Positions 45,588 through 54,494 of a stretch of DNA of 64,000 nt are shown here, piece after piece. A model generated the notes under the pieces. It had not been told where the DNA came from. It saw only the letters and a list, made by a program, of their open reading frames with translations, and did not search any database. Each line of letters begins with the position of its first letter. Position 1 is the stretch's first letter. Where the stretch lies: positions 1-64,000 of the forward strand of contig NZ_MBEU01000062.1 in NCBI RefSeq assembly GCF_001954275.1. Direction: 5' to 3'. The DNA is from Mycobacterium sp. IS-836 (GTDB lineage: Bacteria; Actinomycetota; Actinomycetes; Mycobacteriales; Mycobacteriaceae). Made by a program: the position numbers and the translations under genes.

Positions 45588-46637
45588 TTATTGCCAGTTC
45601 ACGGGCGGGCCATGCGGATGGCATTCGCCCAGAATCTCCAGCTCGCCACCCGGCCAGCGACGCGCCCGGACCAGGAACCTGACGGGTGTGCCGGGCCCGT
45701 CGCGCGCGGGCTCCAGGGTGAGGTGGGCGAACGGCGCGGACGCGGTGGCCCTCGCGCCGAGCGCGTCGACGCCGCGGCGAATCGCGGCGCGTTCGTCGGC
45801 GGCGAGATATTGCCAGGTGATCGAATGCCACAGCACGGTCAGCGCGCCGTCGGCCAGCGTCAGGTTGGCGACCGCGTCGCCGGCCCGCCGGCGGTTCAGC
45901 CGCGCGGGCACCTCGCGCGCGACGGCGATGGCGCCGCGTAGCCGATCCAGCCGGGCGGCCTGGTCGGGCCAGACGTAGCTCAGCGCGGTCATTTCCCCGT
46001 CGGTCCCGGTAACGTCGACGGGCGCGATGTCGTAGCCGTGGCGCTCCACGATCCGCACCGCGCCGTCGGGCGGCAGCCGCCCGCGCCAGGCGTCGTCGAT
46101 GATCACCGGCGAGCCGGCGGGTCCCCACCGGCCGCCGGCGTACAGGTAATGGTAGTGGTCGGCCCGCAGGTTCAGCCCGGCGCTCGAGCCGATCTCGAAA
46201 AGCCTTACCGGCAAATCGAATCCGCGGTCCAGCCGCAGCAGGCCGCCGATTAGCGCGGCGGACCGGCCCACCTCGTTGGTTTGCGGTGGTCGGGCGAGCG
46301 CATCGCGCAGCGCGTCGGCGTGGTCGCCCGCGACGCGGGTGATCGCGGGCCACGCGGGTTCGGCGTCCCACGTGCCGCCGGTGCTGGGATACCAGCGGCG
46401 CAACGCCGCGGCTCGCCCGTCGAGCACCAACCGGTGCAAGCCGCCCAGCAGCCGAAGCGGCACGGCTTCACGCGACGGATCGTCTTCGTGGCCGGAGAGG
46501 ATGCTCGCGAAGACACCGCCGGCCTCGACGTCGGCGGCCACCATTTCGAACAGCTCGTCGTACATCGGGGATCCCGAGGCGCCGCAGAACCGCCCCTGCG
46601 AACGCAGGGTGTGCACCAAGTGCGCGGTACCGCTCAT
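45588..46637 (-). CDS. DUF2332 protein (Rv0690c-like), 349 aa
   Basis: A 349-residue protein of DUF2332. A glycine-containing segment [16 protein letters not shown] near residue 165 resembles a methyltransferase nucleotide loop, though no other motif is clear. Other conserved points are [16 protein letters not shown] at the start and [13 protein letters not shown] at the end. It starts inside the stop of mftR (ATGA overlap), so it is translated with the mycofactocin regulator. The function is unknown; a link to mycofactocin is inference from the overlap. Confidence 0.88.
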   Translation of the reverse strand: MSGTAHLVHTLRSQGRFCGASGSPMYDELFEMVAADVEAGGVFASILSGHEDDPSREAVPLRLLGGLHRLVLDGRAAALRRWYPSTGGTWDAEPAWPAITRVAGDHADALRDALARPPQTNEVGRSAALIGGLLRLDRGFDLPVRLFEIGSSAGLNLRADHYHYLYAGGRWGPAGSPVIIDDAWRGRLPPDGAVRIVERHGYDIAPVDVTGTDGEMTALSYVWPDQAARLDRLRGAIAVAREVPARLNRRRAGDAVANLTLADGALTVLWHSITWQYLAADERAAIRRGVDALGARATASAPFAHLTLEPARDGPGTPVRFLVRARRWPGGELEILGECHPHGPPVNWQ

Positions 46638-47230
46638 CGCCCCAGCTTCCCCAGCCCCGCGCCGACGACGTCGAAGGCGTCGCCGAGCGCGGTCGGCAAC
46701 GTGACGGATCCGTCGCCCAGCCAGTGCTCGTAGGCCGACAACGCGACGGCGAGCATGCTCCAGGCGACCGTCTGGGGAAGCAGGTCGGTCGTCTTGACGC
46801 CCGAGCGGCGGGCGACGAACTCGGCGATCACCTCGCGCCAGCCGGCGTACATCGTCATCGAATAGGCCTGCAGTTCCGGCGTTTGCAGGATGACCCGCAT
46901 GCGCTGGCGGTGCCGGACGCTCTCGGACTCGTCAAAAGTGTTGAAGGCCAACAGGGCCGCGCGCAGCGCCCGGCCCAGCGGGACGCGCGGGTCGACGCTG
47001 TCGAGCAGTTCCCGTAGGTGCGCGAGGTGGATATCGAACTCGCCCCAGGGGATGGCGTTCTTGGACGCGTAGTAGCGAAACAGCGTGCGGCGGGAGATGC
47101 CGGCGGCTTGCGCGACGTCGTCGACGCTCACCTCGGCGAAACCCCGGGCGGTGAACAACTCGATAGCGACGTCGGTGATGTGTTCCGGTGTCGTCGAGCG
47201 GCGCCGGCCCACCCGCGACTGCGGCAGCAT
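46634..47230 (-). CDS. mftR: Mycofactocin system regulator MftR
   Basis: A 198-residue TetR-family regulator. The helix-turn-helix is [25 protein letters not shown] at about residues 33-57. It starts at ATG 47230 ([17 protein letters not shown]), matching the length I recall for Rv0691c. It is divergent from mftA. MftR is reported to bind acyl-CoA; the palindrome at 47289-47307 is a fitting operator. The downstream overlap is with the DUF2332 gene. Confidence 0.93.
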   Translation of the reverse strand: MLPQSRVGRRRSTTPEHITDVAIELFTARGFAEVSVDDVAQAAGISRRTLFRYYASKNAIPWGEFDIHLAHLRELLDSVDPRVPLGRALRAALLAFNTFDESESVRHRQRMRVILQTPELQAYSMTMYAGWREVIAEFVARRSGVKTTDLLPQTVAWSMLAVALSAYEHWLGDGSVTLPTALGDAFDVVGAGLGKLGR

Positions 47231-47288
47231 CAGACCCGCCCTTCCATTTCGGCACTCGATGCCATATTCTGACGACGATTGTGACAAG

Positions 47289-47307
47289 CTCGACGATCGT
47301 TGTCGAG
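47289..47307. promoter_or_regulatory. Candidate MftR operator
   Basis: CTCGAC (47289-47294) and GTCGAG (47302-47307) form a perfect inverted repeat with a 7-base spacer, flanked by a wider GACAA/TTGTC repeat. It lies between mftR and mftA, 22 bases before the mftA start. Confidence 0.55.
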
Positions 47308-47328
47308 ACCTGACGAGAGGCAATGCAT

Positions 47329-47418
47329 ATGGACCGCGAGACCGACACGGACGCCGAGCTCGTTACCGAGACTCTGGTCGAAGAGGTGTCCATCGACGGG
47401 ATGTGCGGGGTCTACTGA
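47329..47418 (+). CDS. mftA: Mycofactocin precursor peptide MftA
   Basis: A 29-residue peptide: [20 protein letters not shown] continuing to SIDGMCGVY. The invariant C-terminal IDGMCGVY is the substrate for the maturation enzymes: MftC joins and decarboxylates the final Val28-Tyr29 pair, which becomes the core of the redox cofactor. GAGAGG is eight bases before ATG 47329; an in-frame ATG six bases earlier has no room for a ribosome site. mftB begins five bases downstream. Confidence 0.96.
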   Translation: MDRETDTDAELVTETLVEEVSIDGMCGVY

Positions 47419-47423
47419 CTCCC

Positions 47424-47696
47424 GTGCTCGACCCCGACCGCGGCTGGCGGTTGCACCCTCAGGTGGCGGTTCGCCCGGAACCCTTTGGCGCACTGCTCTA
47501 TCACTTCGGCACCCGCAAGCTGTCCTTTCTGAAGAACCGCACCATCCTCGAGGTGGTGCGGTCGCTGGCCGACCATCCGGACGTCCGGTCCGCCTGCCGC
47601 GCGGCCGGGGTGGACGACTCCGGACAGCAGCCGTATCTGCACGCGCTGGGTGTGCTCGCCGAATCCAACATGCTGGTGCCTCAGGAGGCTTCATGA
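47424..47696 (+). CDS. mftB: Mycofactocin chaperone MftB
   Basis: A 90-residue RiPP-recognition protein that binds the MftA leader and delivers it to MftC. The sequence VLDPDRGWRLHPQVAVRPEP then FGALLYHFGTRKLSFLKNR is diagnostic. I take GTG 47424; an earlier in-frame GTG at 47403 would overlap mftA. No strong ribosome site is seen, so reinitiation after mftA is likely. The stop overlaps mftC by four bases (ATGA). Confidence 0.92.
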   Translation: MLDPDRGWRLHPQVAVRPEPFGALLYHFGTRKLSFLKNRTILEVVRSLADHPDVRSACRAAGVDDSGQQPYLHALGVLAESNMLVPQEAS

Positions 47697-48886
47697 CGCT
47701 GGCCGTACCGCGACTTATCGAGCAGTTCGAGCATGGCCTGGACGCCCCCATCTGCCTGACCTGGGAGCTGACATACGCGTGCAACCTGGCCTGCGTGCAC
47801 TGCCTGTCCTCCTCGGGCAAACGGGACCCGCGCGAATTGTCCACCCGTGACTGCATGGACATCATCGACGAGCTGGAACGCATGCAGGTGTTCTACGTCA
47901 ACATCGGTGGCGGGGAACCCACTGTGCGGCCTGATTTTTGGGAGCTCGTCGACTACGCCACCGCGCACCACGTCGGCGTCAAGTTCTCCACCAACGGGGT
48001 CCGGATCACGCCGGAGGTCGCAGCGCGGTTGGCGGCCAGCGACTACGTCGACGTCCAGATTTCGCTCGACGGGGCCACCGCCGAGGTCAACGACGCCGTC
48101 CGCGGGCCGGGGTCCTTCGCGATGGCGGTGCGGGCGCTGGAGAACCTGGCCGCCGCGGGCTTCCGTGACGCGAAGATCTCCGTCGTGGTCACCCGCCACA
48201 ACGTCGACCAGCTCGACGAATTCGCCGCGCTGGCAGGCCGTTACGGTGCCACCCTGCGGATCACCCGGCTGCGTCCGTCAGGGCGCGGCGCGGACGTCTG
48301 GGACGATCTGCATCCCACCGCCGCCCAGCAGGTGCAGCTCTACGACTGGCTGGTCGCCAAGGGGGAGAGGGTGCTCACCGGCGACTCGTTCTTCCATCTG
48401 TCGCCGCTTGGCTCCTCCGGCGCCCTGGCCGGCCTCAACATGTGCGGGGCCGGGCGGGTGGTCTGCCTCATCGACCCGGTGGGCGACGTGTACGCCTGCC
48501 CGTTCGCCATTCACGACCGCTTCCTGGCCGGAAACGTGTTGTCCGACGGTGGGTTTGACAATGTCTGGAAGAACGCCCCGCTGTTTCGCGAGTTGCGCGA
48601 ACCGCAGTCCGCGGGCGCGTGTGGCAGCTGCGGGCACTACGACAGCTGCCGGGGCGGATGCATGGCGGCCAAGTTCTTCACCGGCCTGCCGCTGGACGGC
48701 CCGGATCCCGAATGCGTCCAGGGGCACAGCGTCGCGGCGCTCGACCGGACGCGCGAAACGCCCCGGCCCCGGGCCGACCACTCGCGCGGGGTGCGCCAGC
48801 CGGTGCCGTTGACACTGACCATGCGACCTTCGGCGCTAACGCCGGCAAATCCGCCGGAGCGCCTTTGCAATGAAAGCCCGCTATAA
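47693..48886 (+). CDS. mftC: Mycofactocin radical SAM maturase MftC
   Basis: A 397-residue radical SAM enzyme with the cluster motif CNLACVHC (Cys30, Cys34, Cys37). The SPASM domain near the C terminus holds further cysteines (CGAGRVVCLIDPVGDVYACP, CGSCGHYDSCRGGC) for auxiliary iron-sulphur clusters. MftC oxidatively decarboxylates the C-terminal tyrosine of MftA and crosslinks it to valine. It ends one base before mftD. The last 40 residues look variable. Confidence 0.96.
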   Translation: MTLAVPRLIEQFEHGLDAPICLTWELTYACNLACVHCLSSSGKRDPRELSTRDCMDIIDELERMQVFYVNIGGGEPTVRPDFWELVDYATAHHVGVKFSTNGVRITPEVAARLAASDYVDVQISLDGATAEVNDAVRGPGSFAMAVRALENLAAAGFRDAKISVVVTRHNVDQLDEFAALAGRYGATLRITRLRPSGRGADVWDDLHPTAAQQVQLYDWLVAKGERVLTGDSFFHLSPLGSSGALAGLNMCGAGRVVCLIDPVGDVYACPFAIHDRFLAGNVLSDGGFDNVWKNAPLFRELREPQSAGACGSCGHYDSCRGGCMAAKFFTGLPLDGPDPECVQGHSVAALDRTRETPRPRADHSRGVRQPVPLTLTMRPSALTPANPPERLCNESPL

Positions 48887-48887
48887 A

Positions 48888-50081
48888 ATGGCCGACGAAT
48901 GGTTTGAAACGGTCGCCATCGCCCAGCAACGCGCCAAGCGACGGCTACCAAAATCCGTTTATTCCTCGCTGATTTCAGCGAGCGAAAAAGGAATTACGGT
49001 CTCCGACAATGTCGAAGCCTTCAGTGAGCTGGGCTTTGCGCCGCATGTCATCGGTGCGCAGGAAAAGCGTGATCTGTCGACCACCGTTATGGGACAAGAT
49101 ATTTCGCTGCCAGTAATCATCTCGCCGACCGGCGTGCAGGCGGTCGACCCGGACGGTGAGGTTGCTGTCGCGCGTGCCGCGGCCGCGCGAGGAACGGCGA
49201 TGGGGCTTTCGTCGTTTGCTAGCAAACCCATCGAAGATGTCGTCGCAGCAAACCCCAAAGTCTTCTTCCAGGTGTACTGGCTCGGCGGGCGGGACGCGAT
49301 CGCCGAGCGGGTGGAACGGGCGCGTCAGGCCGGCGCGGTCGGTCTGATCGTCACCACCGACTGGACGTTCTCGCACGGCCGCGACTGGGGCAGCCCCAAG
49401 ATTCCCGAGGCGATGAACCTGCGGACCATCCTGCGGTTGTCGCCCGAGGCGATCCTGCGGCCGCGCTGGCTGTGGAAGTTCGGCAAGACGGGCAGGCCAC
49501 CCGAGCTGCGGGTGCCGAACCAGGGCCGCCGCGGCGAGCCCGGCCCGCCGTTCTTTGCCGCCTACGGGGAGTGGATGTCGACGCCGCCGCCGACCTGGGA
49601 GGACATCGCCTGGCTGCGGGAACTCTGGGGTGGGCCGTTCATGCTCAAGGGCGTGATGCGCGTCGACGACGCGAAAAGAGCTGTGGACGCGGGTGTTTCG
49701 GCGATATCGGTGTCCAACCACGGCGGCAACAACCTCGACGGGACGCCGGCGTCGATCCGCGCCCTGCCCGCGGTCGTGGCGGCGGTCGGTGACCAGGTCG
49801 AGGTGTTGCTGGACGGTGGCATCCGGCGGGGGAGCGACGTCGTCAAGGCGGTGGCCCTGGGGGCGCGCGCCGTGATGATCGGCCGCGCCTATCTGTGGGG
49901 CCTCGCGGCGGCCGGCCAGACCGGCGTCGAAAACGTTCTCGACATTCTGCGCGCGGGCATCGACTGCGCGCTGATGGGCCTCGGGCACTCCTCTGTGCAC
50001 GCGTTGTGTCCGGACGATGTTGTGATGCCCGCTGGTTTCGCGCGGGCGCTGGGCGTTCCCGGTGCGCGGAACGCGCGCTAA
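48888..50081 (+). CDS. mftD: Mycofactocin FMN oxidase MftD
   Basis: A 397-residue FMN-dependent alpha-hydroxyacid-oxidase-fold protein (LldD1 in older naming). FMN-binding elements include LPVIISPTGVQAV, VFFQVYWLGGRD, LKGVMRVDDAKRAVDAG, SVSNHGGNNLDGTPAS and LDGGIRRGSDVVKA. In the pathway it deaminates the released dipeptide core to give pre-mycofactocin. The ATG at 48888 is one base after the mftC stop. Confidence 0.95.
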   Translation: MADEWFETVAIAQQRAKRRLPKSVYSSLISASEKGITVSDNVEAFSELGFAPHVIGAQEKRDLSTTVMGQDISLPVIISPTGVQAVDPDGEVAVARAAAARGTAMGLSSFASKPIEDVVAANPKVFFQVYWLGGRDAIAERVERARQAGAVGLIVTTDWTFSHGRDWGSPKIPEAMNLRTILRLSPEAILRPRWLWKFGKTGRPPELRVPNQGRRGEPGPPFFAAYGEWMSTPPPTWEDIAWLRELWGGPFMLKGVMRVDDAKRAVDAGVSAISVSNHGGNNLDGTPASIRALPAVVAAVGDQVEVLLDGGIRRGSDVVKAVALGARAVMIGRAYLWGLAAAGQTGVENVLDILRAGIDCALMGLGHSSVHALCPDDVVMPAGFARALGVPGARNAR

Positions 50082-50234
50082 TTCAGGTCAAACCGGGCAG
50101 TTTTCCCCACATAATCGATGCGAAAATCGTGGTACCGACGTGGCGACCGTGACGGACGAGCCGAAAATCGGGCCGATCAATGAACGGCCGAGAAAAAAAT
50201 TTCCTTTGAACGTACAACAATTGGTGCACGCCAG

Positions 50235-50966
50235 GTGAATTCGTCCTACCATCAGCCAGTGCCCGTACTCGGCGAATTAGGAACTGTGACGTCGAGCCAG
50301 CTATTAAGCACCTCGCCGCCGATAATTATCCCGCTGGGATCGACCGAACAGCACGGTCCACACCTGCCGCTGGACACCGACACCAGGATCGCGACCGCGG
50401 TCGCCCGGGGGGCTGCCACGCGGCTCGGGCAAGAGTGGTTGGTGGCTCCGGCCATCGCCTACGGCGCCAGCGGCGAGCATCAAAGTTTCGCGGGAACGAT
50501 CTCCATCGGCGCCGAGGCCCTGACGACGATGCTGGTGGAGTATGGCAGGTCAGCCGCGTGCTGGGCCCGGCGGCTGGCCTTTGTCAACGGCCACGGCGGC
50601 AATGTCGGCGCGCTGAACAAGGCGGTCGCCACGCTGCGCGCGGAAGGCCGGGACGTCGGGTGGTCGCCGTGCGCCGCCGCGGGCGGCGACGCCCATGCCG
50701 GCCATACCGAAACGTCACTGTTGCTCCATATCTCGCCGACCGACGTGCTGACCGACCGGTGGCTCCCGGGCAACCGGGCGCCCCTGCCCGAGTTGCTCGA
50801 ACCGATGCGCCGGGGCGGCGTCGCGGCGGTCAGCCGCGTGGGTGTGCTGGGGGATCCGACCACCGCGACCGCCGCCGAGGGGAAGCGCATCTTGGCGGAG
50901 ATGGTCGACGGGTGCGTGCGTCGAGTCGTCCGGTGGGCGCCCGGGCCCGACGGGATGCTGACATGA
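50235..50966 (+). CDS. mftE: Mycofactocin peptidase MftE
   Basis: A 243-residue creatininase-family metallopeptidase. Metal-binding residues lie in [31 protein letters not shown] and [10 protein letters not shown]. MftE cuts the modified MftA to release the C-terminal dipeptide. It starts at GTG 50235, and the alternative GTG at 50259 would drop eight residues. The 153-base gap before it is the largest in the mft run and holds an AT-rich stretch with TTGAAC, so a second promoter is possible. It overlaps mftF by four bases. Confidence 0.93.
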   Translation: MNSSYHQPVPVLGELGTVTSSQLLSTSPPIIIPLGSTEQHGPHLPLDTDTRIATAVARGAATRLGQEWLVAPAIAYGASGEHQSFAGTISIGAEALTTMLVEYGRSAACWARRLAFVNGHGGNVGALNKAVATLRAEGRDVGWSPCAAAGGDAHAGHTETSLLLHISPTDVLTDRWLPGNRAPLPELLEPMRRGGVAAVSRVGVLGDPTTATAAEGKRILAEMVDGCVRRVVRWAPGPDGMLT

Positions 50967-52375
50967 GTGGGCCCCGACTGCCGGATGGATTCGCCGTGCA
51001 GGTCGATCGCCGCGTGCGGGTGCTGGGCGATGGCTCGGCCCTGCTGGGTGGCTCGCCGACCCGCCTGCTGAAGCTGGCACCCGCCGCTCAGGACATGCTG
51101 GCCGATGGCCGGCTCAAGGTTCGCGACGACGTCAGCGCCCAACTGGCGCGCACCCTGCTGGACGCCACGGTGGCCCATCCGCGGCCCGCGGGTGGGCCGT
51201 CGCATCGCGACGTGACCGTGGTAATTCCGGTGCGGAACAACGTTTCTGGTGTCCGTCGCCTGGTGAGCTCGCTGCGCGGGCTGCGCGTCATCGTGGTCGA
51301 CGACGGATCGTCGCCCCCCATAGAGCCCGAGGACTTCGTCGGCGCCCACTGCGACATCGAGGTGCTGCGCCACACGTATAGCAAGGGTCCGGCGGCGGCC
51401 CGCAACACCGGGCTGGCCGCCTGCGCCACCGACTTCGTCGCCTTCCTGGATTCGGACGTCGCGCCGCGCCGCGGCTGGCTGGAGGCCCTGCTCGGTCATT
51501 TCTGCGACCCCACCGTCGCCCTGGTCGCACCGCGCATCGTCGGCCTGTCCCACAGCGAGAACCTGGTGGCGCGCTACGAGGCCGTGCACTCGTCGCTGGA
51601 CCTCGGGGAACGCGAAGCCCCGGTGTTACCCCACAGCACGGTGTCGTATGTGCCCAGCGCGGCGATCATCTGCCGCCGGTCGGCGATCGGCGCTGTCGGG
51701 GGGTTCGACGAGTCCATGCAGTCCGGCGAGGACGTCGACCTGTGCTGGCGGCTCATCGAAGCGGGCGCTCGGCTGCGCTACGAGCCGATCGCGCTGGTCG
51801 CCCACGATCACCGTACCGAACTACGGGATTGGTTGGCGCGCAAGGCTTTTTACGGCGGCTCGGCGGCCCCGCTGTCGGTGCGTCACCCGGACAAGACGGC
51901 GCCGGTGGTGATATCCGGCTGGGCGCTGATGGCCTGGATACTCATGGCCCTCGGGACGAGCGTTTCGCGGATGGCGTCGCTCGTGGTCGCCATCCTGACG
52001 GGTCGCCGGATCGCCAAAGCCATGCGCACCGCCGAGACCTCGGTCGCCGACGTGCTGCTGATCGCCGCTCGCGGCCTGTGGTCGGCGGCCCTGCAGCTGG
52101 CGTCGGCCCTGTGCCGGCACTACTGGCCCCTGGCGCTGCTGGCGGCCATCGTGTCGCGGCACTGTAGACGGGTTGTGCTCGTCGCGGCCGTGATGGACGG
52201 CGTGGTGGACTGGCTCAGCCGCCGGGACGCCAATGGCGACGACGACGAGCCGATCGGCCTGCTGACCTACCTGTTGCTGAAGCGCGTCGACGACCTGGCC
52301 TATGGCCTGGGGCTGTGGTGGGGTGTGGTCCGCGAGCGCAACCTGCGCGCGCTCAAACCGCAGATTCGGAGTTAG
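50963..52375 (+). CDS. mftF: Mycofactocin glycosyltransferase MftF
   Basis: A 470-residue GT2-family glycosyltransferase. The GT-A fold starts near residue 85 ([11 protein letters not shown]); [13 protein letters not shown] supplies the DxD motif and [11 protein letters not shown] the catalytic region. The C-terminal third has several hydrophobic segments ([22 protein letters not shown]), suggesting membrane association. It adds glucose units to pre-mycofactocin. Confidence 0.94.
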   Translation: MSGPRLPDGFAVQVDRRVRVLGDGSALLGGSPTRLLKLAPAAQDMLADGRLKVRDDVSAQLARTLLDATVAHPRPAGGPSHRDVTVVIPVRNNVSGVRRLVSSLRGLRVIVVDDGSSPPIEPEDFVGAHCDIEVLRHTYSKGPAAARNTGLAACATDFVAFLDSDVAPRRGWLEALLGHFCDPTVALVAPRIVGLSHSENLVARYEAVHSSLDLGEREAPVLPHSTVSYVPSAAIICRRSAIGAVGGFDESMQSGEDVDLCWRLIEAGARLRYEPIALVAHDHRTELRDWLARKAFYGGSAAPLSVRHPDKTAPVVISGWALMAWILMALGTSVSRMASLVVAILTGRRIAKAMRTAETSVADVLLIAARGLWSAALQLASALCRHYWPLALLAAIVSRHCRRVVLVAAVMDGVVDWLSRRDANGDDDEPIGLLTYLLLKRVDDLAYGLGLWWGVVRERNLRALKPQIRS

Positions 52376-52394
52376 CCGTCGCCTTGACTTCGCC

Positions 52395-53834
52395 TTGAGT
52401 AAAGCCGTCCCGCACAGCGATGTGCTGATCATCGGCGCGGGAAGTGCTGGATCGGTTGTCGCCGAACGTCTTTCCGCAGATCCCAGCCGCACGGTGACCG
52501 TCCTGGAGGCCGGGCCCGCGCTCGCCGATCCGGAACTACTGGCTCAGGCCACCAATGGGTTGCAACTGCCGATCGGGGTCGGCAGCCCGTTGGCCCTGCG
52601 CTATCTGACCCGGCTCACCGACCGGCACGCTCTGCAGCTGCCGATCGTGCGCGGATCCACGGTCGGTGGCTCGGGGGCGATCAACGGCGGTTACTTCTGC
52701 CGCGGGTTGCCGCGCGACTTCGATCGCGCCGCGATGCCCGGCTGGGCGTGGTCGGATGTGCTGAGCCATTTCCGCGCCATCGAGACGGACCTGGATTTCG
52801 ACGGTCCCGCCCACGGCGACAGCGGCCCCATCCTGGTGCGTCGAACGCGCGAAATGACCGGCACCACCGAGCTTTTCATCACCGCGGCCGAACGTGCGGG
52901 CTTTTCCTGGATCGCCGACCTCAACGATTGTGGGCCGGAACTGGTATCGGGCGTGGGCGCGGTCCCGCTCAACATCGTCGACGGCGTCCGCATCGGATCG
53001 GGTGTCGGATACCTGTTGCCCGCCCTTGGGCGGTCGAACCTGACCTTGCTGGCGGCGACGCGGGCCGCTCGATTGCGTTTCTCCGGCGCCGACGTGGTGG
53101 GGGTGGACGCGATCGGCCCGGAAGGGCCGGTCAGTCTGCGTGCCGATCGAATCGTGTTGTGTGCCGGCGCGATTCAGTCGGCCCACCTGCTGATGCTCTC
53201 CGGCGTCGGCGACGAGTCGATGCTGCGCGCCGCCGGCGTGCCGCTGGTGGCGCCCCTGCCGGTCGGAATGTTCTGCAGCGACCACCCCGAGTGGGTGCTG
53301 CCGACCAACTGGACCGTGGCCCCGGGCCGGCCCGTCGTCGAGGTCATCCTGAGTACCACCGACGGTCTTGAGATCAGGCCGTACACGGGAGGCTTCGTCG
53401 CCATGACCGGCGACGGCACCGCGGGCCATCCGGACTGGCCGCACATCGGGGTGGCGCTCATGGCGCCCCGCTCCCGCGGACGGATCACGCTCACCTCGCC
53501 GGACCCCCGCGTCGGGCCGCGGATCGAGCACCGCTACGACAGCGAGCCCGATGACGTCGCGGCGCTGCGCCAGGGCAGCGAATTGGCACGCGAATTAGCC
53601 GGTGCGGCAACCCATGTCGGGTCGCCCGTGTGGTCGACCTGCCAGCACCTGTGCGCCAGCGCACCGATGGGTGCCGAGGATGACCCACGGGCCGTCGTGG
53701 ATCACCGGTGCCGGGTGCGCGGGGTGGAGAACCTGTGGGTGATCGACGGGTCAGTCCTGCCCATGGTCACCAGCCGCGGTCCGCACGCGACGATCGTGAT
53801 GCTCGGGCACCGGGCGGCCGAGTTCGTTGAGTGA
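52395..53834 (+). CDS. mftG: Mycofactocin-associated GMC dehydrogenase MftG
   Basis: A 479-residue GMC-type flavoprotein with the FAD motif DVLIIGAGSAGSVVAERLSA at the N terminus, GSTVGGSGAINGGYFCRG, and the C-terminal WVIDGSVLPMVTSRGPHA. MftG reoxidises mycofactocinol and links it to respiration. The start is TTG at 52395, 19 bases after mftF, giving the length I recall for Rv0697; no better codon exists nearby. It ends the mft gene run. Confidence 0.92.
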   Translation: MSKAVPHSDVLIIGAGSAGSVVAERLSADPSRTVTVLEAGPALADPELLAQATNGLQLPIGVGSPLALRYLTRLTDRHALQLPIVRGSTVGGSGAINGGYFCRGLPRDFDRAAMPGWAWSDVLSHFRAIETDLDFDGPAHGDSGPILVRRTREMTGTTELFITAAERAGFSWIADLNDCGPELVSGVGAVPLNIVDGVRIGSGVGYLLPALGRSNLTLLAATRAARLRFSGADVVGVDAIGPEGPVSLRADRIVLCAGAIQSAHLLMLSGVGDESMLRAAGVPLVAPLPVGMFCSDHPEWVLPTNWTVAPGRPVVEVILSTTDGLEIRPYTGGFVAMTGDGTAGHPDWPHIGVALMAPRSRGRITLTSPDPRVGPRIEHRYDSEPDDVAALRQGSELARELAGAATHVGSPVWSTCQHLCASAPMGAEDDPRAVVDHRCRVRGVENLWVIDGSVLPMVTSRGPHATIVMLGHRAAEFVE

Positions 53835-54071
53835 GGGCGGGCCGCCGACCCGCTTAACGCCAAGCCCGGCGCGGCCCGCCCCCGGGAGAGCAAACGTTCG
53901 TGCGGTCCACGTAGATGGCCACGACAAGTGGCGATGCGCGCGCAGAAGTGCGTCAGCGCGACTATGCGTCGCAATATTCGCGGACGGCGCGACGGCCGCT
54001 CCCTGTGGTTGCGTCGTGACTCCTCTCCCGATCACCCCCTCGCATCACGAATACCGCTGGCAGGGTACGCA

Positions 54072-54377
54072 TCACGACCGAATCGGAGGCGAGCGTTCCC
54101 GCGCCCACACGGCGCCGACCGGCCGCCGCGGTCGCAGCCGGCCGCGCTTAGCTGTCAAGGGCTGTGACGTCGACATGGTGGCGACCCCGGTGCGAAGTTG
54201 GCGCCGAGTCCGCAGGCTCGCGCGAAGCCCGCAGCTGGCATGGTGAACCGGCGCGCTCGAGCGCCTCAGGCGGATCCACTCGGCCTCCACAATCGCCGCC
54301 GCCTCGAACACCGCCGGGCATACCGGTTCAACCACCGCCGGCGCGTCGCCGCGCACCGTGGGCACGTCCATCAACAT
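54072..54377 (-). CDS. Doubtful small protein, 101 aa
   Basis: A minus-strand frame opening MLMDVPTVRGDAPAVVEP. Codon third positions in its first 50 codons are about 85 percent G or C, as in true genes here, and a purine-rich GGTGAGGTGG precedes the ATG. The second half looks less like protein (many Arg and Ser). It might be a short gene, or the 5' remnant of a longer one. I do not recognise any family. Confidence 0.3.
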   Translation of the reverse strand: MLMDVPTVRGDAPAVVEPVCPAVFEAAAIVEAEWIRLRRSSAPVHHASCGLRASLRTRRQLRTGVATMSTSQPLTAKRGRLRPRRPVGAVWARERSPPIRS

Positions 54378-54426
54378 CACATCCACCTCACCCTGCGAGA
54401 TGATCTGTACCTGTCGATATATATTT

Positions 54427-54455
54427 CTGATACCAGAACAAACGCATCGTTTCAA
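54427..54455 (-). promoter_or_regulatory. Possible promoter on minus strand
   Basis: On the minus strand TTGAAA (54455-54450), a 17-base spacer and TATCAG (54432-54427) make a reasonable promoter for the doubtful small gene, 50 bases upstream of its ATG. It also sits just past the end of the exporter gene. Confidence 0.35.
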
Positions 54456-54494
54456 GTATCCGAACGAACTTAATCGGGCCGGGTCGGGCGACGT

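Larger units (their letters stand above)
53835..54494. other. Intergenic stretch, mostly non-coding
   Basis: These 660 bases separate mftG from the drug exporter. Nothing can be supported in 53835-54071. The right half holds one doubtful small gene (54072-54377, minus) with a promoter-like site (54427-54455). Both are listed separately. The AT-rich patch at 54410-54470 is the most AT-rich in the window. Confidence 0.5.

Noticed and set aside
53827..54246. Plus-strand frame after mftG
   Set aside because: No ribosome site, composition rich in Arg, Thr and Pro, no domain; overlaps a better-supported minus frame.
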